A DNA stretch of 21,653 nucleotides from Welwitschia mirabilis (GCA_051453625.1 JBOZIK010000001.1:133084787-133106439); one strand, 5' to 3'. Numbered from the stretch's first letter, positions 10,880-19,081 are shown. Notes: generated from the sequence alone by a model not told the origin. Made by a program: numbers and translations.

Positions 10880-11742
10880 TCGACAACTAGAAAGAAGGTG
10901 TAACCCACATATGCAAGAGGTAATTAAATAGAAAATTTCTAAACTCTTAGAGGTAGGATTATTTACCTAATATCTTATTCAAAATAGGTTAGTCCTATAA
11001 TAGTTGTACTAAATAAAGGAAATAAATGGAGAGTATGTGTAGACTTTAGAATGTTAAAAAAGTAACTTATAAAGATCATTTTCCTCTTCCATTTATCAAC
11101 CAAGTTTTAGAAAGAATGTCTGGATATCAATACCATAGCTTCCTAGATGGATATAGTGGCTACAATTAGGTTCTTATTGCTTTATAGAATCAAGCCAAAA
11201 CAACTTTCACTTGTTATGGGGGTACTTATACCTATAAGATACGATTATTTGGATTATGTAATGCTCCTGCTACTTTTCAAAGATTAGTAAATAGTATTTT
11301 TTAAGACATGATAGGAAGATCAATTGAAATATTTATGGATGATTTCTCAACATTTGGAAAGGAATTTGAAAATTCACTTGAGATAATAGAAAAAGTTTTA
11401 GAAAGATGCGAGGAAAAATGTCTTAAACTTAGATGGTTGAAAAGTCATATTATGGTGATAGAAGGCATAGTGCTAGGACATAAAATATCTAAAAAGGGGA
11501 TTAAAATTGATGAATATAAAATTAAAGCTATAAAAGATATTGCACCTCCAACTAAAATCAAAGATTTGAGATCTTTGCTAAGATATGTTGGATATTATAG
11601 AAGATTCATATCCAATTTCAGCAAAATTACTAAACCTTTGAATAATATTCTACAAAAGGATGTGGACTATGAAAGGACTAAGAAATGTCAAGATGCCTAT
11701 CAAACCTTAAAAGATGAACTTTTATTAGCACCTATTATATAA
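10880..11742 (+). pseudogene. Reverse transcriptase domain of pol, decayed
   Basis: This domain copies element RNA to DNA. In order: a MQEVIK region before the fingers (10911); VSPIIVVLNKGNKWRVCVDF in frame 2 (10991-11047); a one-base loss in an A-run near 11050 moving the frame to 1; DHFPLPFI (11077); FLDGYSGYN with the first catalytic Asp (11143-11169); CNAPATFQRL (11260); and FMDDFSTFG with both catalytic Asp codons (11332-11358). The region 11308-11739 is an open stretch of 144 codons that continues through VLGHKISKKGIKID and YVGYYRRFISNFSKITKPL, the RT thumb and connection. FMDD and DGYSGYN are Athila-like. In-frame stops at 11170 (where Gln is expected), 11185, 11302 and 11740. Confidence 0.92.
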
Positions 11743-12140
11743 GGGCCAAATTGGACAAAACCTTTCCACATTATGATAGATGCATCTAAACATGCTATGG
11801 GAGCAGTTTTAGGACAGAAAGATAAAGAAAATATACCCTATTCCATTCCTTACATCAGTAATAATTTCAAACTAGCTTAGCAAAATGATATCATAACAGA
11901 GAAGGAATTGCTAGTAGTGGTAATGATATTAGAAAAATTCAGACATTATATTTTAGGTTACAAAGTGAAAGTTCATACTGACTATAGTGCCATTAGATTT
12001 TTAATGCATAAGAAAGAAGCAAACTTAAAAATTATGAGATGGATATTATTAATATAGGAGTTTGATTTAAAAATCATTGATAGAAAAGGAACAAATAATG
12101 TGGTTACAAATTACTTAGTAAGGTTAGAGTTCTAAGATGA
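11743..12140 (+). pseudogene. Ribonuclease H domain of pol, decayed
   Basis: It directly follows RT in the same frame and removes the RNA strand during reverse transcription. It reads IMIDASKHAMGAVLGQ (first acidic residue Asp at 11779), ITEKELLVVV (Glu, about 11896-11925) and KVHTDYSAIRFL (Asp at 11980), so the three main acidic residues are kept. LKIIDRKGTNNVV near 12067-12106 matches the usual C-terminal segment of the Ty3/gypsy RNase H. Stops at 11878, 12055 and 12133 replace residues; two of them stand where Gln is usual. No frameshift is visible from 11067 to about 12345. Confidence 0.88.
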
Positions 12141-13560
12141 AGAGAAAATTAACATAAGAGATTAATTTCTTAATGAGAATCTTTTTTAGATAAACATAAC
12201 TTTGTGGTATGCTGATATTGCTAGTTTTCTTGTAAGTAAAATATTACCCTCTTTTATGACTTATTATGAAATAAAAAGATTGTTAAGGGAGTCTAGAGGC
12301 CTTATTTAGCATGATACGATGTTATTTAAAGAGTGAAAAGACCATGTCATAGAAGATACATAAAGAAAAACTTACAAAAATAAATTTTAAAGGAAGCTTA
12401 CGAGGGAGAAGGAGGAGGAAATTACAATGCAAAAAGAATAGGAATGAAAATTCTCCATATGGGATATTATTGACCCACCATATTTAAGGATGAAAACATG
12501 TATATCCAAAGTTGTGATAAATGTCAAAGAGAAGGTACATTTAGCAAAAAGTTATAAATGCCAGAACAACGGATTCAAATGATTAAACTTTTTGATGTTT
12601 AGGAAATAGATATTATTGGACCTATTAATGCTTCATCTTTTAGAAAAAAATACATTTTGGTCTATATTGACTACTTCAATAAATAGGCTGAGGCTAAGGC
12701 TATAATGAGTTGTTCTTCCCAAACCATAGTTAACTTTTTCCTTAGGAATATCATCTATTAGTTTGGAGCCCCCCAAAGTCTTATATCTAGTAGGGAAATT
12801 CATTTTACTAGTTAAGTTTTTAAGAAACTTTTAACCAAGTTTGAAATTCATCATAAACTCTCTACTACCTATTATCTCTAATCCAATGGCCAAGTTGAAG
12901 TAATTAATAAAGAGCTTAATAGAATAGTAATGAAAGTTATAAATAATAATAAAATTGATTAGGTTGATAAGTTAAATGAAGCTTTATAGACTTATAAGAT
13001 AACTTGGAAACATACTACAGGATTTACTCTATAAAAATTGGTCTATGAGAAAAGAGCTATTTTGCTAATTGAATTTAGAATAAAAACATTTAAGTTAGAT
13101 AAAGAATTAAAATGTAATTTAGACATAACTCAAAAAGAATGGATAGAAAACATGAATATTTTAGATGAAATAGAAAAGGTGCTTTTCTATGTGAAGAACT
13201 TATACAACAGAAAACTAAAATATATCATGACAACAGAAAACTAAAATATATCATGATAACAAAATTAAAAAAATAAATTTTAACATAGAATATTCTGTAT
13301 TAATTTATGATTCAAAGAAAATACATTTAAAATAAAAATATGAATAAAATTAGCTAAGACCCTCTACCATAACAAAAACTATAAGAAATAAAGCCATTAA
13401 AATCTACGATCTTGATGAAAAAGTAACCTACTGAGTTAATGAATAAAGAGTAAGGTTGTATTATGATCATAAATCTATACTTAATTATTTAGGAAACCTT
13501 GATAGGATGGAAAGAATACTTCCACTCTACCTCTTAAATAAAGCTCTAAAAATTAGATAA
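12141..13560 (+). pseudogene. Integrase domain and pol C-terminal tail, decayed
   Basis: Integrase inserts the DNA copy into the genome. After a linker (WYADIASFLVSK, about 12200), frame 3 carries SCDKCQREG (12510-12536), the Cys pair of the HHCC zinc site; the His pair is not readable. The core follows: EIDIIGP with the first catalytic Asp (about 12609), then ISSREIHF at 12783-12806, where the second catalytic Asp is replaced by Ser, and SNGQVEVINKE with the catalytic Glu at 12897. The tail KLVYEKRAILLIE (13038) and a TKIYHD-type motif lead into a final segment (13430-13560) whose VN-x-x-R word corresponds to the usual NGQR end. There are ten or so stops and a frameshift near 13185. A 26-bp tandem duplication (13204-13255) disrupts it again. 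Confidence 0.88.
13204..13255. repeat. Perfect 26-bp tandem duplication
   Basis: Bases 13204-13229 and 13230-13255 are identical (each starts acaacagaaaac and ends atatcatg). Twenty-six is not a multiple of three, so the event shifts the integrase frame exactly at the TKIYHD-type motif. The lack of differences suggests it is recent relative to the rest of the decay, or an assembly error. Confidence 0.9.
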
Positions 13561-13741
13561 CCAAAAAGACATATCATTTCTTTAAAGTTGATTTAATATA
13601 TTACTTTACCAGGTTCTTTAAGGTAAATGAAATGATTATGAACTAAGAAGTTAACTCGATAAGTCTTCAATAGAAAATTGTGCATTATCTTTATTAATAA
13701 AATTAAATAGACACATTCTATCACATAACAGAATATTTTTT

Positions 13742-13757
13742 GTATATATATATATAA
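13742..13757. repeat. Short TA microsatellite
   Basis: A run of alternating T and A at the edge of the GC-richer block that follows. No role is evident. Confidence 0.6.
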
Positions 13758-13763
13758 TGGGAT

Positions 13764-13862
13764 ACCACAATGTTCTGTCGCAAGTGTACCAGGGTAAATA
13801 TTCCCGAGAGTAGCCTTTGACAGTATAATATGATGGCTGTGAGAATCCACTGAGGGGTTAGT
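13764..13862. other. GC-richer conserved-looking block after pol
   Basis: A roughly 100-base island in very AT-rich DNA contains tgtcgcaagtgtaccagg (13777), ttcccgagagtag (13800) and gagaatccactgaggggtta (13840). I recall 'cgcaagtgtacggg...cgaatccacagggagg' words as very frequent in plant genomes, often near Ty3/gypsy sequences; this is memory, not a search. It is downstream of the reverse-strand frame at 14402-15061 and so could lie in its 3' UTR. The reverse-strand frame that covers it has no family signal and I do not call it a gene. Confidence 0.45.
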
Positions 13863-14401
13863 TAGTCATGATCTATATATATTAAGAAGAGAGAAAGGGG
13901 AAAAAACCTATAAGTTCTTAATCCTCTGACAGTGGTTTCACTCTCCTCATTATGATTAATTCAAGTTGTGAAAAATGAAAAGTGGAGAAATAGTTGTACC
14001 TCAGAAGTTATTTAAGATACAACTAGTTATCAAAACTAGAAACTTATCAAAACTAGAGATTAAAAAAGAAAAGTTTTTAGAAGGACATATTCTAGCCTAT
14101 GATGGAATGTGTATCTAAATATTTCCAATTTAATAACATGCACAATTATTAAATTCTATTTAAGCGAGTGAAAACTTTAAAGTTTTAAATCAATTTTTGA
14201 TAAATTATTTATTTTGAATTTCCTTTAATAGAATATATGTACCCTTAATAAATATAGTAAAAAGTTAATTTATTGAAAATAAAACTCAAAAACTTTATTA
14301 AGCAAAGCAAGCATTTCATCCAATTAGAGAAGTAAAAAGCGACAAAACTTCTCAAATCCTTAAATAAACTACTCTTTGACTTAAGTAAATTAATTTTTAA
14401 A
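13863..14401. other. AT-rich spacer, no gene seen
   Basis: It lies between the GC-richer block and the end of the reverse-strand frame. Both strands are rich in stops. A short word, atcaaaactaga, is repeated at 14029 and 14047. Nothing else stands out. Confidence 0.5.
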
Positions 14402-15061
14402 TCAATTGCAAAACTTATTTCTCATGTGAAAATGTTTAGTCTTTGATGTTAACCTAGTAGAATTCTCAATCGAGGATAAGAAATGCATTTCACTCAGATA
14501 TTTAGTTAACATATCAATCTCTTCTGAATGGGCTAGTCAAAAGATTTGATAAGGTATAGCATTTCATATTATCCTTTTTATATTTTTCATATCAAAACTT
14601 AATGTAGCTAAGCTTAGGATATGGTTGATTTCCTAAAGTTGATCAACTTTCTTTTCCAAAACTTGCATCTGTCCAGCTAGCTAACCCAAACAAACATCGT
14701 AAGTCAACTCCCCATAATTGAGTTACAAATGTAATTATTCACTCCTCAACCTTAGGTATTCTCTCACTAAGTGATATACTACAGGATCAAAGCTTATAGA
14801 AATGAAACCACTTTCAAAATGATCCTTACCAGCCTTAGTGATGAAGGAATCTAAAGCATCCAAAACCTTAGTAGTTGATTTGTAATTGTAGTAAAGAAAC
14901 TGATAAACTGCATTCTTAGATTTAATAGAAACTTGAGGTGGTTGAGGGTCCAAAGTACTAATGCACATATCTATTTGTATAGAATCCAAGCTAAATAAAT
15001 AGCACTTCACCTTATTGATTCAGGAGGTAAAGATAGGAGAAGAAGAAGAAGTGTAAGCCAT
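14402..15061 (-). pseudogene. Antisense reading frame inside the element, unknown protein with coiled coil
   Basis: On the reverse strand an ATG at 15059-15061 (context ATGGCT, matching the plant ATGGC preference) opens MAYTSSSSPIF, then a TGA at codon 14. A clean stretch runs to codon 108 (14738), including NAVYQFLYYNYKSTTKVLDA and SFDPVVYHLVREYLRLRSE. After stops at codons 109, 113 and 127 the frame continues LAGQMQVLEKKVDQL with L-x3-M-x2-L-x3-V-x2-L heptad spacing. It goes on, with further stops but no visible shift, to a TGA at 14402. I do not recognise the protein. Extra antisense ORFs between pol and the 3' LTR are known in some plant Ty3/gypsy elements, mainly the Tat lineage. A GTG at 15008-15010 also opens the clean part, but the ATG is the more credible start. 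Confidence 0.55.
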
Positions 15062-15163
15062 GGAGAATAAAGAATGAAATAAGATAAAAGAAAGTAGAAG
15101 GTTACTAAGCGAGGAGATTCTAAAGCTCAGATGGAAAGTGGTGAATGATTAACATGAAGGAAA

Positions 15164-15175
15164 TATAATTTATAG
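15164..15175 (-). promoter_or_regulatory. TATA-like box upstream of the antisense frame
   Basis: The reverse strand reads ctataaattata, about 105 bases before the ATG at 15061. The bases between are pyrimidine-rich (ttctcctcgc, ctttcttttatc), like a plant 5' leader. Position and strand suit a dedicated promoter for the antisense frame. In AT-rich DNA this could be chance. Confidence 0.35.
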
Positions 15176-15655
15176 CACAAATAGTATTTTCTTATTTGAC
15201 AAATGTAATTCAACTAAGTTACATGATGCACACATTTTTTTTAAAGTAAAAGATTTGATAAAAGTATATACCTGTTTTACCAAATAGTAAAAGTATGTCA
15301 AGTGTCAACATAGATCTTTAAGTAGGTTTCAAATCAAGGGATTCCAAAATGATCAAGATTCAACCTAAATTTGAAACTTTAGATTGATTTATAATTAGTT
15401 TGGATTTTCTAAGTTATATACTGCTACAAGGATCCACTGAATCTTACGATTGTAAACTGCATCATCGAATATTATTGCGAACCTATGGAATGTCTTTTAA
15501 TCAAGAGAAAATTTTTTTAGGACATATTTAATAGATTAGGAAAATATTTTCTTTTATTTTTCAAGAAAATATAAAGAAGAAAAGTTATCTATGTTTTTCT
15601 CTAGTAGGATTCCATTGAAAATTAAACCTTGAAATCATTAGGAGAAGGAAATCAC
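15176..15655. other. AT-rich spacer, no gene; one small inverted repeat
   Basis: No frame of interest on either strand. A perfect 10-bp inverted repeat (atattttctt at 15544, aagaaaatat at 15563) could fold into a small AT hairpin. A looser inverted pair, gtttcaaat and atttgaaac, is at about 15328 and 15370. Confidence 0.5.
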
Positions 15656-16054
15656 TTGGCTGATTGATACCAATCCAAGGCCAAAACTTTCTTATATTTC
15701 AAATCAGTCATTCAAAGCTTAAATCCTTTGGTTGATACCAAATCAAAGTCAAAACTTTAAATTGGATTTCAAGCCAAATTATTTATCTTTCTTACTTCAA
15801 AAAACCTACATTCAACTAAGTATCTAAAGATTGGCTGATACCAACTTGTAGTTGAGACTTTGAATTGGATTTCAAGCCAATCCAAGTATTTCCTTACCTT
15901 GTGGTTAAGAGAAAAGAATCACTTAATTGACTGATACCAATCTGAAGTCAAAACTTCAAATTAGATTTCAAGCTAGATCCTCAGCTTGTAAGTCCGAAAG
16001 TTAACTAATAACAATCCAAAATCAAAGCTTTGAATCAGATTTTAAGTTAACTTT
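15656..16054. repeat. Array of five hairpin-forming repeats
   Basis: Five diverged units lie at 15656-15709, 15727-15777, 15831-15880, 15927-15976 and 15997-16054, spaced 71, 104, 96 and 70 bases. Each has a left arm like ttggctgataccaatccaaa and, after a short loop (often tcaaaa), a right arm like ctttgaattggatttcaagc, which is its near reverse complement, so each unit folds into a stem of about 20 pairs. Several differences between units are matched on both arms (unit 4 inner stem, unit 5 outer stem). The array is in the region after pol, where plant Ty3/gypsy elements are known to carry variable tandem repeats. It is cut on the right by the gap at 16069. Confidence 0.75.
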
Positions 16055-16068
16055 AATCCTTTAAACTT

Positions 16069-16078
16069 NNNNNNNNNN
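16069..16078. other. Assembly gap, 10 N
   Basis: A ten-N placeholder. Sequence character changes across it: hairpin repeats on the left, a CpG-bearing and more C-rich sequence on the right. Confidence 0.99.
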
Positions 16079-16770
16079 GAGGAAGGACTCATTATTGATG
16101 ACCCTCCTCACCTTTTCTCTATAACTTTAGCACAAGATTCTATCTTTTTATTTACACCTATCTTAATTATGACGATAGTAGGAATTCAAAGAACCCCATT
16201 GAGAACTTGTGAGTCCTCGATGACCACCTTTGAATTTCTTCAATCGCCTCCACAATGGAATCGATGGCCCTTGTTAAGAACCCATGAGTCCTTAATGATC
16301 CTCGTCAATTACAGTGATATAAAGAGTGATTATCACTTAAATATATCTTCTAATTACTTCATTATCCCACTTAACATTATTCTCAATGATCCCTCTCTAT
16401 TCTTGATAATTCCATCACAATGTCAACTCCACATCATATTAAGCACATCAGTGCCTGTGATGTCGACTCCAACTCAGTGAAATTTTTGGACTTACATCAT
16501 ACCAGCATGGGATTCAATCCTATTCAACACTAACAGATTATAAAAAGTCTCAGTCGAATCTATTTTAGATTTAGTTTAGATTGTGAGTACTCTTCGATTG
16601 TGTGAAATTAATGCATTGTAAGTACAAGTTCTCATCTATATTAAGAAAAGTTAGACCTGTAACTTTTGCATTTCTCATTCTCTTGCATTTTTATGCTTTA
16701 TCATGTTTTCTATTACTTTTCAATTCATGGCTAGATAACTTTGCACTAAGGTTTTGAGTTAAACCTTAGA
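16079..16770 (+). repeat. Possible LTR end of a second, nested retroelement
   Basis: Compared with its surroundings, this stretch is C-richer and keeps more CpG (for example tcctcgatgacc, aatcgatggccc, gtcgactcc). The motif gagtcctcgatgacc (16211) recurs as gagtccttaatgatc (16286), 75 bases on, with a weaker copy at about 16086. A TATA-like ctatattaag is at 16637-16646, and an initiator-Met-type primer site follows at 16774. Together this looks like the U3-R-U5 of an LTR. The left boundary is lost at the N gap and no second LTR is visible. The forward frame 16169-16480 only reflects the repeated motif. Confidence 0.4.
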
Positions 16771-16773
16771 TTT

Positions 16774-16785
16774 TGATATCAGAGT
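16774..16785 (+). other. Primer-binding-site-like sequence, initiator tRNA-Met type
   Basis: tgatatcagagt matches TGGTATCAGAGC at 10 of 12 positions. That word is the standard site complementary to the 3' end of plant initiator tRNA-Met, used by many copia and gypsy elements and by plant pararetroviruses. The mismatches are transitions (G to A, C to T). It differs in type from the TGGCAC site of the surrounding element, which argues for a separate origin. Confidence 0.5.
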
Positions 16786-16786
16786 T

Positions 16787-17383
16787 CCTAGAAAGAAGGC
16801 AAGGATAGCCTTAAAAAGTAAATCAAATAAAGATCCTAGTAGGAAGGCTAGTCATCACTTAAGATTCGATGATCTTCATGGAGGCCCTTGTTGATCCTAA
16901 TCAAACCCTCTTCATGAAGAAAGAGACCGTCCCTATTATCGAGTTTTGAAATGTTTACAAGAAAGATGTTCCAAATTGAGTTTTGAATAAAAGGATTGCT
17001 TAAAAGAGCTAAATAGAATACCAAAGGAAATCGATATCTACTCCAAACAAATGCAAATGATACTTTTTGAGGATCAGATTAATAAGGGATTAGATAGAGT
17101 AAATGTTAAGGTGACAAATTTTATCAGAAAGATGAAAGCTCCCAAGAGACAAGAAAATAAAAACAACTAAAGTAAGTGGGTTAGATTTTCAGATGGACTT
17201 TTCTCAATGAAGGATTATTGTATAGAAATTCATGAGTTCTGTGCAAGAAATTCATGGTGTATAGAATATAAAGTAACCAATGTAAGCCATGTAAACCATG
17301 ATCACATTTATGAAACTATGGAAGTTAAAAGTGTTGATTTAAGTATGAAAAGCAAGGACATTTGTGAAGCACTAAAATTGTAG
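16787..17383 (+). pseudogene. Unidentified decayed reading frame, about 198 codons
   Basis: Frame 2 starts PRKKARIALKSKSNKDPSRK just after the primer-site-like word. It has stops at 16892, 16898, 16988 and 17168 but no visible shift, and ends with TAG at 17381. The first part is basic. The middle (16991-17167) reads LKELNRIPKEIDIYSKQMQM and FEDQINKGLDRVNVKVTNF, a charged helical segment. The last part (17171-17380) is open for 70 codons and has several Cys and His residues (DYCIEIHEFCARNSWC, VNHDHIYE). I do not recognise it. It could be gag-like sequence of the nested element or a captured fragment. No ATG is seen at its start. Confidence 0.4.
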
Positions 17384-17540
17384 CGCAAGAATCTACAACT
17401 TCTGCTTTTCTAAGTTTCTTGTACTATGAACATGCTTTGCGGAACCTACCCTTCTAAGGGATATTTTAAAACATTCCCTGACCTGAGTCCATTTTATTTA
17501 TCTCTTGTAGATATTTTGTTTGTTAAGGAACTAACAAAAA
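17384..17540. other. Untranslated stretch before the 3' LTR
   Basis: No gene seen. It carries a pyrimidine-rich start and the repeated word 'ttc-taagggatattttaaaacattccctg', whose agggat and attccct parts are roughly inverted. It leads into the purine tract. Confidence 0.4.
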
Positions 17541-17553
17541 TTTGAGCTTGAGG
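17541..17553 (+). other. Probable polypurine tract
   Basis: tttgagcttgagg lies just before the 3' LTR. I recall 'aagtttggggg'-type tracts at this position in Athila-like elements; this copy would have lost G runs to A. It is the expected place for plus-strand priming. The purine run itself is short and weak. Confidence 0.4.
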
Positions 17554-17557
17554 TAAC

Positions 17558-18522
17558 TAATGAGGATGAATTTCATGTAAATTTTGCTTATTAATAAAGT
17601 TCTTTTCCTTATGTTAATTATGTATTTCAATAGAAAATAGTTGTTTTTGTTTGTTTTTATGCTTACTAATTAATAGGTAAGTTAGTTAATATGTTAGTAG
17701 GTTAATATGTATGTATTTAATTATTACATTTTAGGTATAGGATGCCAAATGGCATAAAGATGAGAGACAGAGTTGAGGTAGAAAATTAGCATGACAACCC
17801 TAATCATATACCTATTCCTTAAGAGTAAAGAATGGAAATAGAAAAAATAACAAGGGTATAAGAAGGTAATTACCACCAAAGGTGGGGATCTTTTTGGCAA
17901 AAAGTTTCTAGGAATAGACAAAGTAAGAAGGTCAAGCTAGGAAAAATCTAGCTAGTCTGCAAAGGTGTCAGTAACATGTCCTCACATTCCGCAGTGTTAC
18001 CTACAAAGGAGAACATAGTTTGTCAGCTCATCTTTATGTAACAATCAGTATTTCAATATAAAGCTGAAAAGCATTTGAGTATTGATGTGTGCCTGCTTTA
18101 TTACTTGCAAAAGTCATATTACTTCAATAGTGCTCTTGTTTATGTAGCAGATCATAAACCAAGATAATTTCAGTACTTAGAAATAAGTATTGCTCAGCAG
18201 TTTGTTAAATTACTATTATGTTTTATTTCTTTTAATATTCCTCCTTGGTGTATTATATGTACTTAGTAATTAAGTTTAAATAAACAACCTAACTAATTCA
18301 AGTAACTTCATCACAAGGTCATTGTGATGATGAATTTTGAACTAAATGGTTAAGTCTTAACTAGCTCTTTAGTAAGCCTTTGATGTATTTTTATTTAATG
18401 ATGTTTTCTTATTTTAGGTTAGTAGTAGAATAGTTTCTACATTTTTCTAGTATTATTTTATAGTTTTTGATATTGTTTTGCAATATTTTCTACACTTATT
18501 TTATCATATAAGCCATCCATCA
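17558..18522 (+). repeat. 3' LTR of the inner gypsy element
   Basis: It is the partner of 6870-7814. The right end is CA at 18521-18522, where similarity stops (catccatca, then unrelated gtcat). The left end is near 17558-17561: taatgaggat, perhaps from an original TG start, with tgatg-type complementarity to the catca end. Length is about 965 bases. Both LTRs carry aaggtggggatctttttggc and the cattccgcagtgttacctac region. The reverse-strand frame at 17724-17921 lies wholly inside and is a shadow. Confidence 0.88.
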
Positions 18523-18966
18523 GTCATAAAGATTAAATTAATAGGGGTAAGGAATGTAATGAAAGGATCCTAATAGCAGTATGATACATGGTGTATGTAG
18601 TATGAACAAAACTTGCAAGCTTTAAATAATTCACAAGATACTGACGAAATCTTTTAAGAAATGTAAGAATTAAAGGATGAAAAAAAAATTCAAGAAATAA
18701 ATACCATATAAAAAGTAAGTTAAGCCAAGAACCATGCAAAAAAATAGACTAAACCAAAACCATACTGAAAACTAAGATGATGATCAAGAACTACTAAATA
18801 TTCCAAGGCTCCAAGGTTCTTCAAGCTCCAAGTTTGAAGTTACCAAGATTATATAACAAAGCCTTTCCCAAAGATGTGAAATAAAAGGGAAAAGATGTTC
18901 TATTTATATCAAGAGGATGTATAGATGTGAAAAGACATGAAAACATGAAGATACACCATCATAAAA

Positions 18967-18999
18967 TGAAGGTGGTGAAGGTGGTGGAGGTGATGGGGA
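18967..18999. repeat. GGT/GGA-rich trinucleotide tract
   Basis: A purine-rich run, gaaggtggtgaaggtggtgg and onward, replaces the short aagaaggtcgtaag of copy 1 (3101-3114). It is a local expansion in copy 2 of family B. Confidence 0.65.
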
Positions 19000-19057
19000 T
19001 TTCATAACCTTTAATCATTACCTTGCTTGACCACTAGGTGTATAATATTTTATCATA

Positions 19058-19081
19058 AATAATAATAATAATAATAATAAT
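19058..19081. repeat. AAT microsatellite, eight units
   Basis: An uninterrupted run of eight aat units. The matching place in copy 1 (about 3169-3185) has only a few interrupted units. Confidence 0.85.

Larger units (their letters stand above)
6870..18522 (+). mobile_element. Degenerate Ty3/gypsy LTR retrotransposon, Athila-like, about 11.6 kb
   Basis: The element is bounded by two direct long terminal repeats and contains, in order, PBS, gag, protease, RT, RNase H and integrase. This PR-RT-RH-IN order defines Ty3/gypsy. RT motifs FLDGYSGYN and FMDDFS, together with a C-terminal tail after integrase without a visible chromodomain, fit the Athila branch of the non-chromovirus plant lineage. 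The roughly 4-kb region between integrase and the 3' LTR is long, as is usual in that clade, and carries a reverse-strand frame, hairpin repeats and a possible nested fragment. All frames are broken by stops and shifts, so it is not autonomous. The true start lies inside the N gap, at about 6862 by comparison with the 3' LTR. Confidence 0.9.

Noticed and set aside
11067-13060. Alternative genetic code (TAG or TAA read as Gln)
   Set aside because: Several TAG codons stand where Trp is expected and others at variable positions, frameshifts are present, and the LTRs are also diverged. Decay of a plant transposon explains all of this.
13593-13850. Reverse frame of 85 codons over the GC-richer block
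   Set aside because: No recognisable domain, and it overlaps a TA run and a repeat-like block. I treat the block as non-coding, although its position downstream of the antisense frame is noted.
15656-16054. CRISPR-like array
   Set aside because: Unit spacing is irregular, units are diverged, and the setting is a eukaryotic retrotransposon; no cas genes.
16169-16480. Forward frame of 103 codons with an internal repeat
   Set aside because: The protein repeat only reflects a DNA motif repeated 75 bases apart, in a stretch that looks like LTR sequence; no homology recognised.
16774-17383. Endogenous pararetrovirus fragment
   Set aside because: The initiator-Met primer site is shared with many LTR elements, and the following frame shows no movement-protein, coat or RT motif, so there is no positive evidence for a virus.
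16787-17383. Mutator-type transposase N-terminal domain in the last third of the orphan frame
   Set aside because: A few Cys/His positions loosely recall such domains, but the spacing does not fit and no DDE region follows.
17724-18739. Reverse frames at 17724-17921 and 18533-18739
   Set aside because: They fall inside the 3' LTR and inside family B copy 2, which are explained as non-coding repeats.
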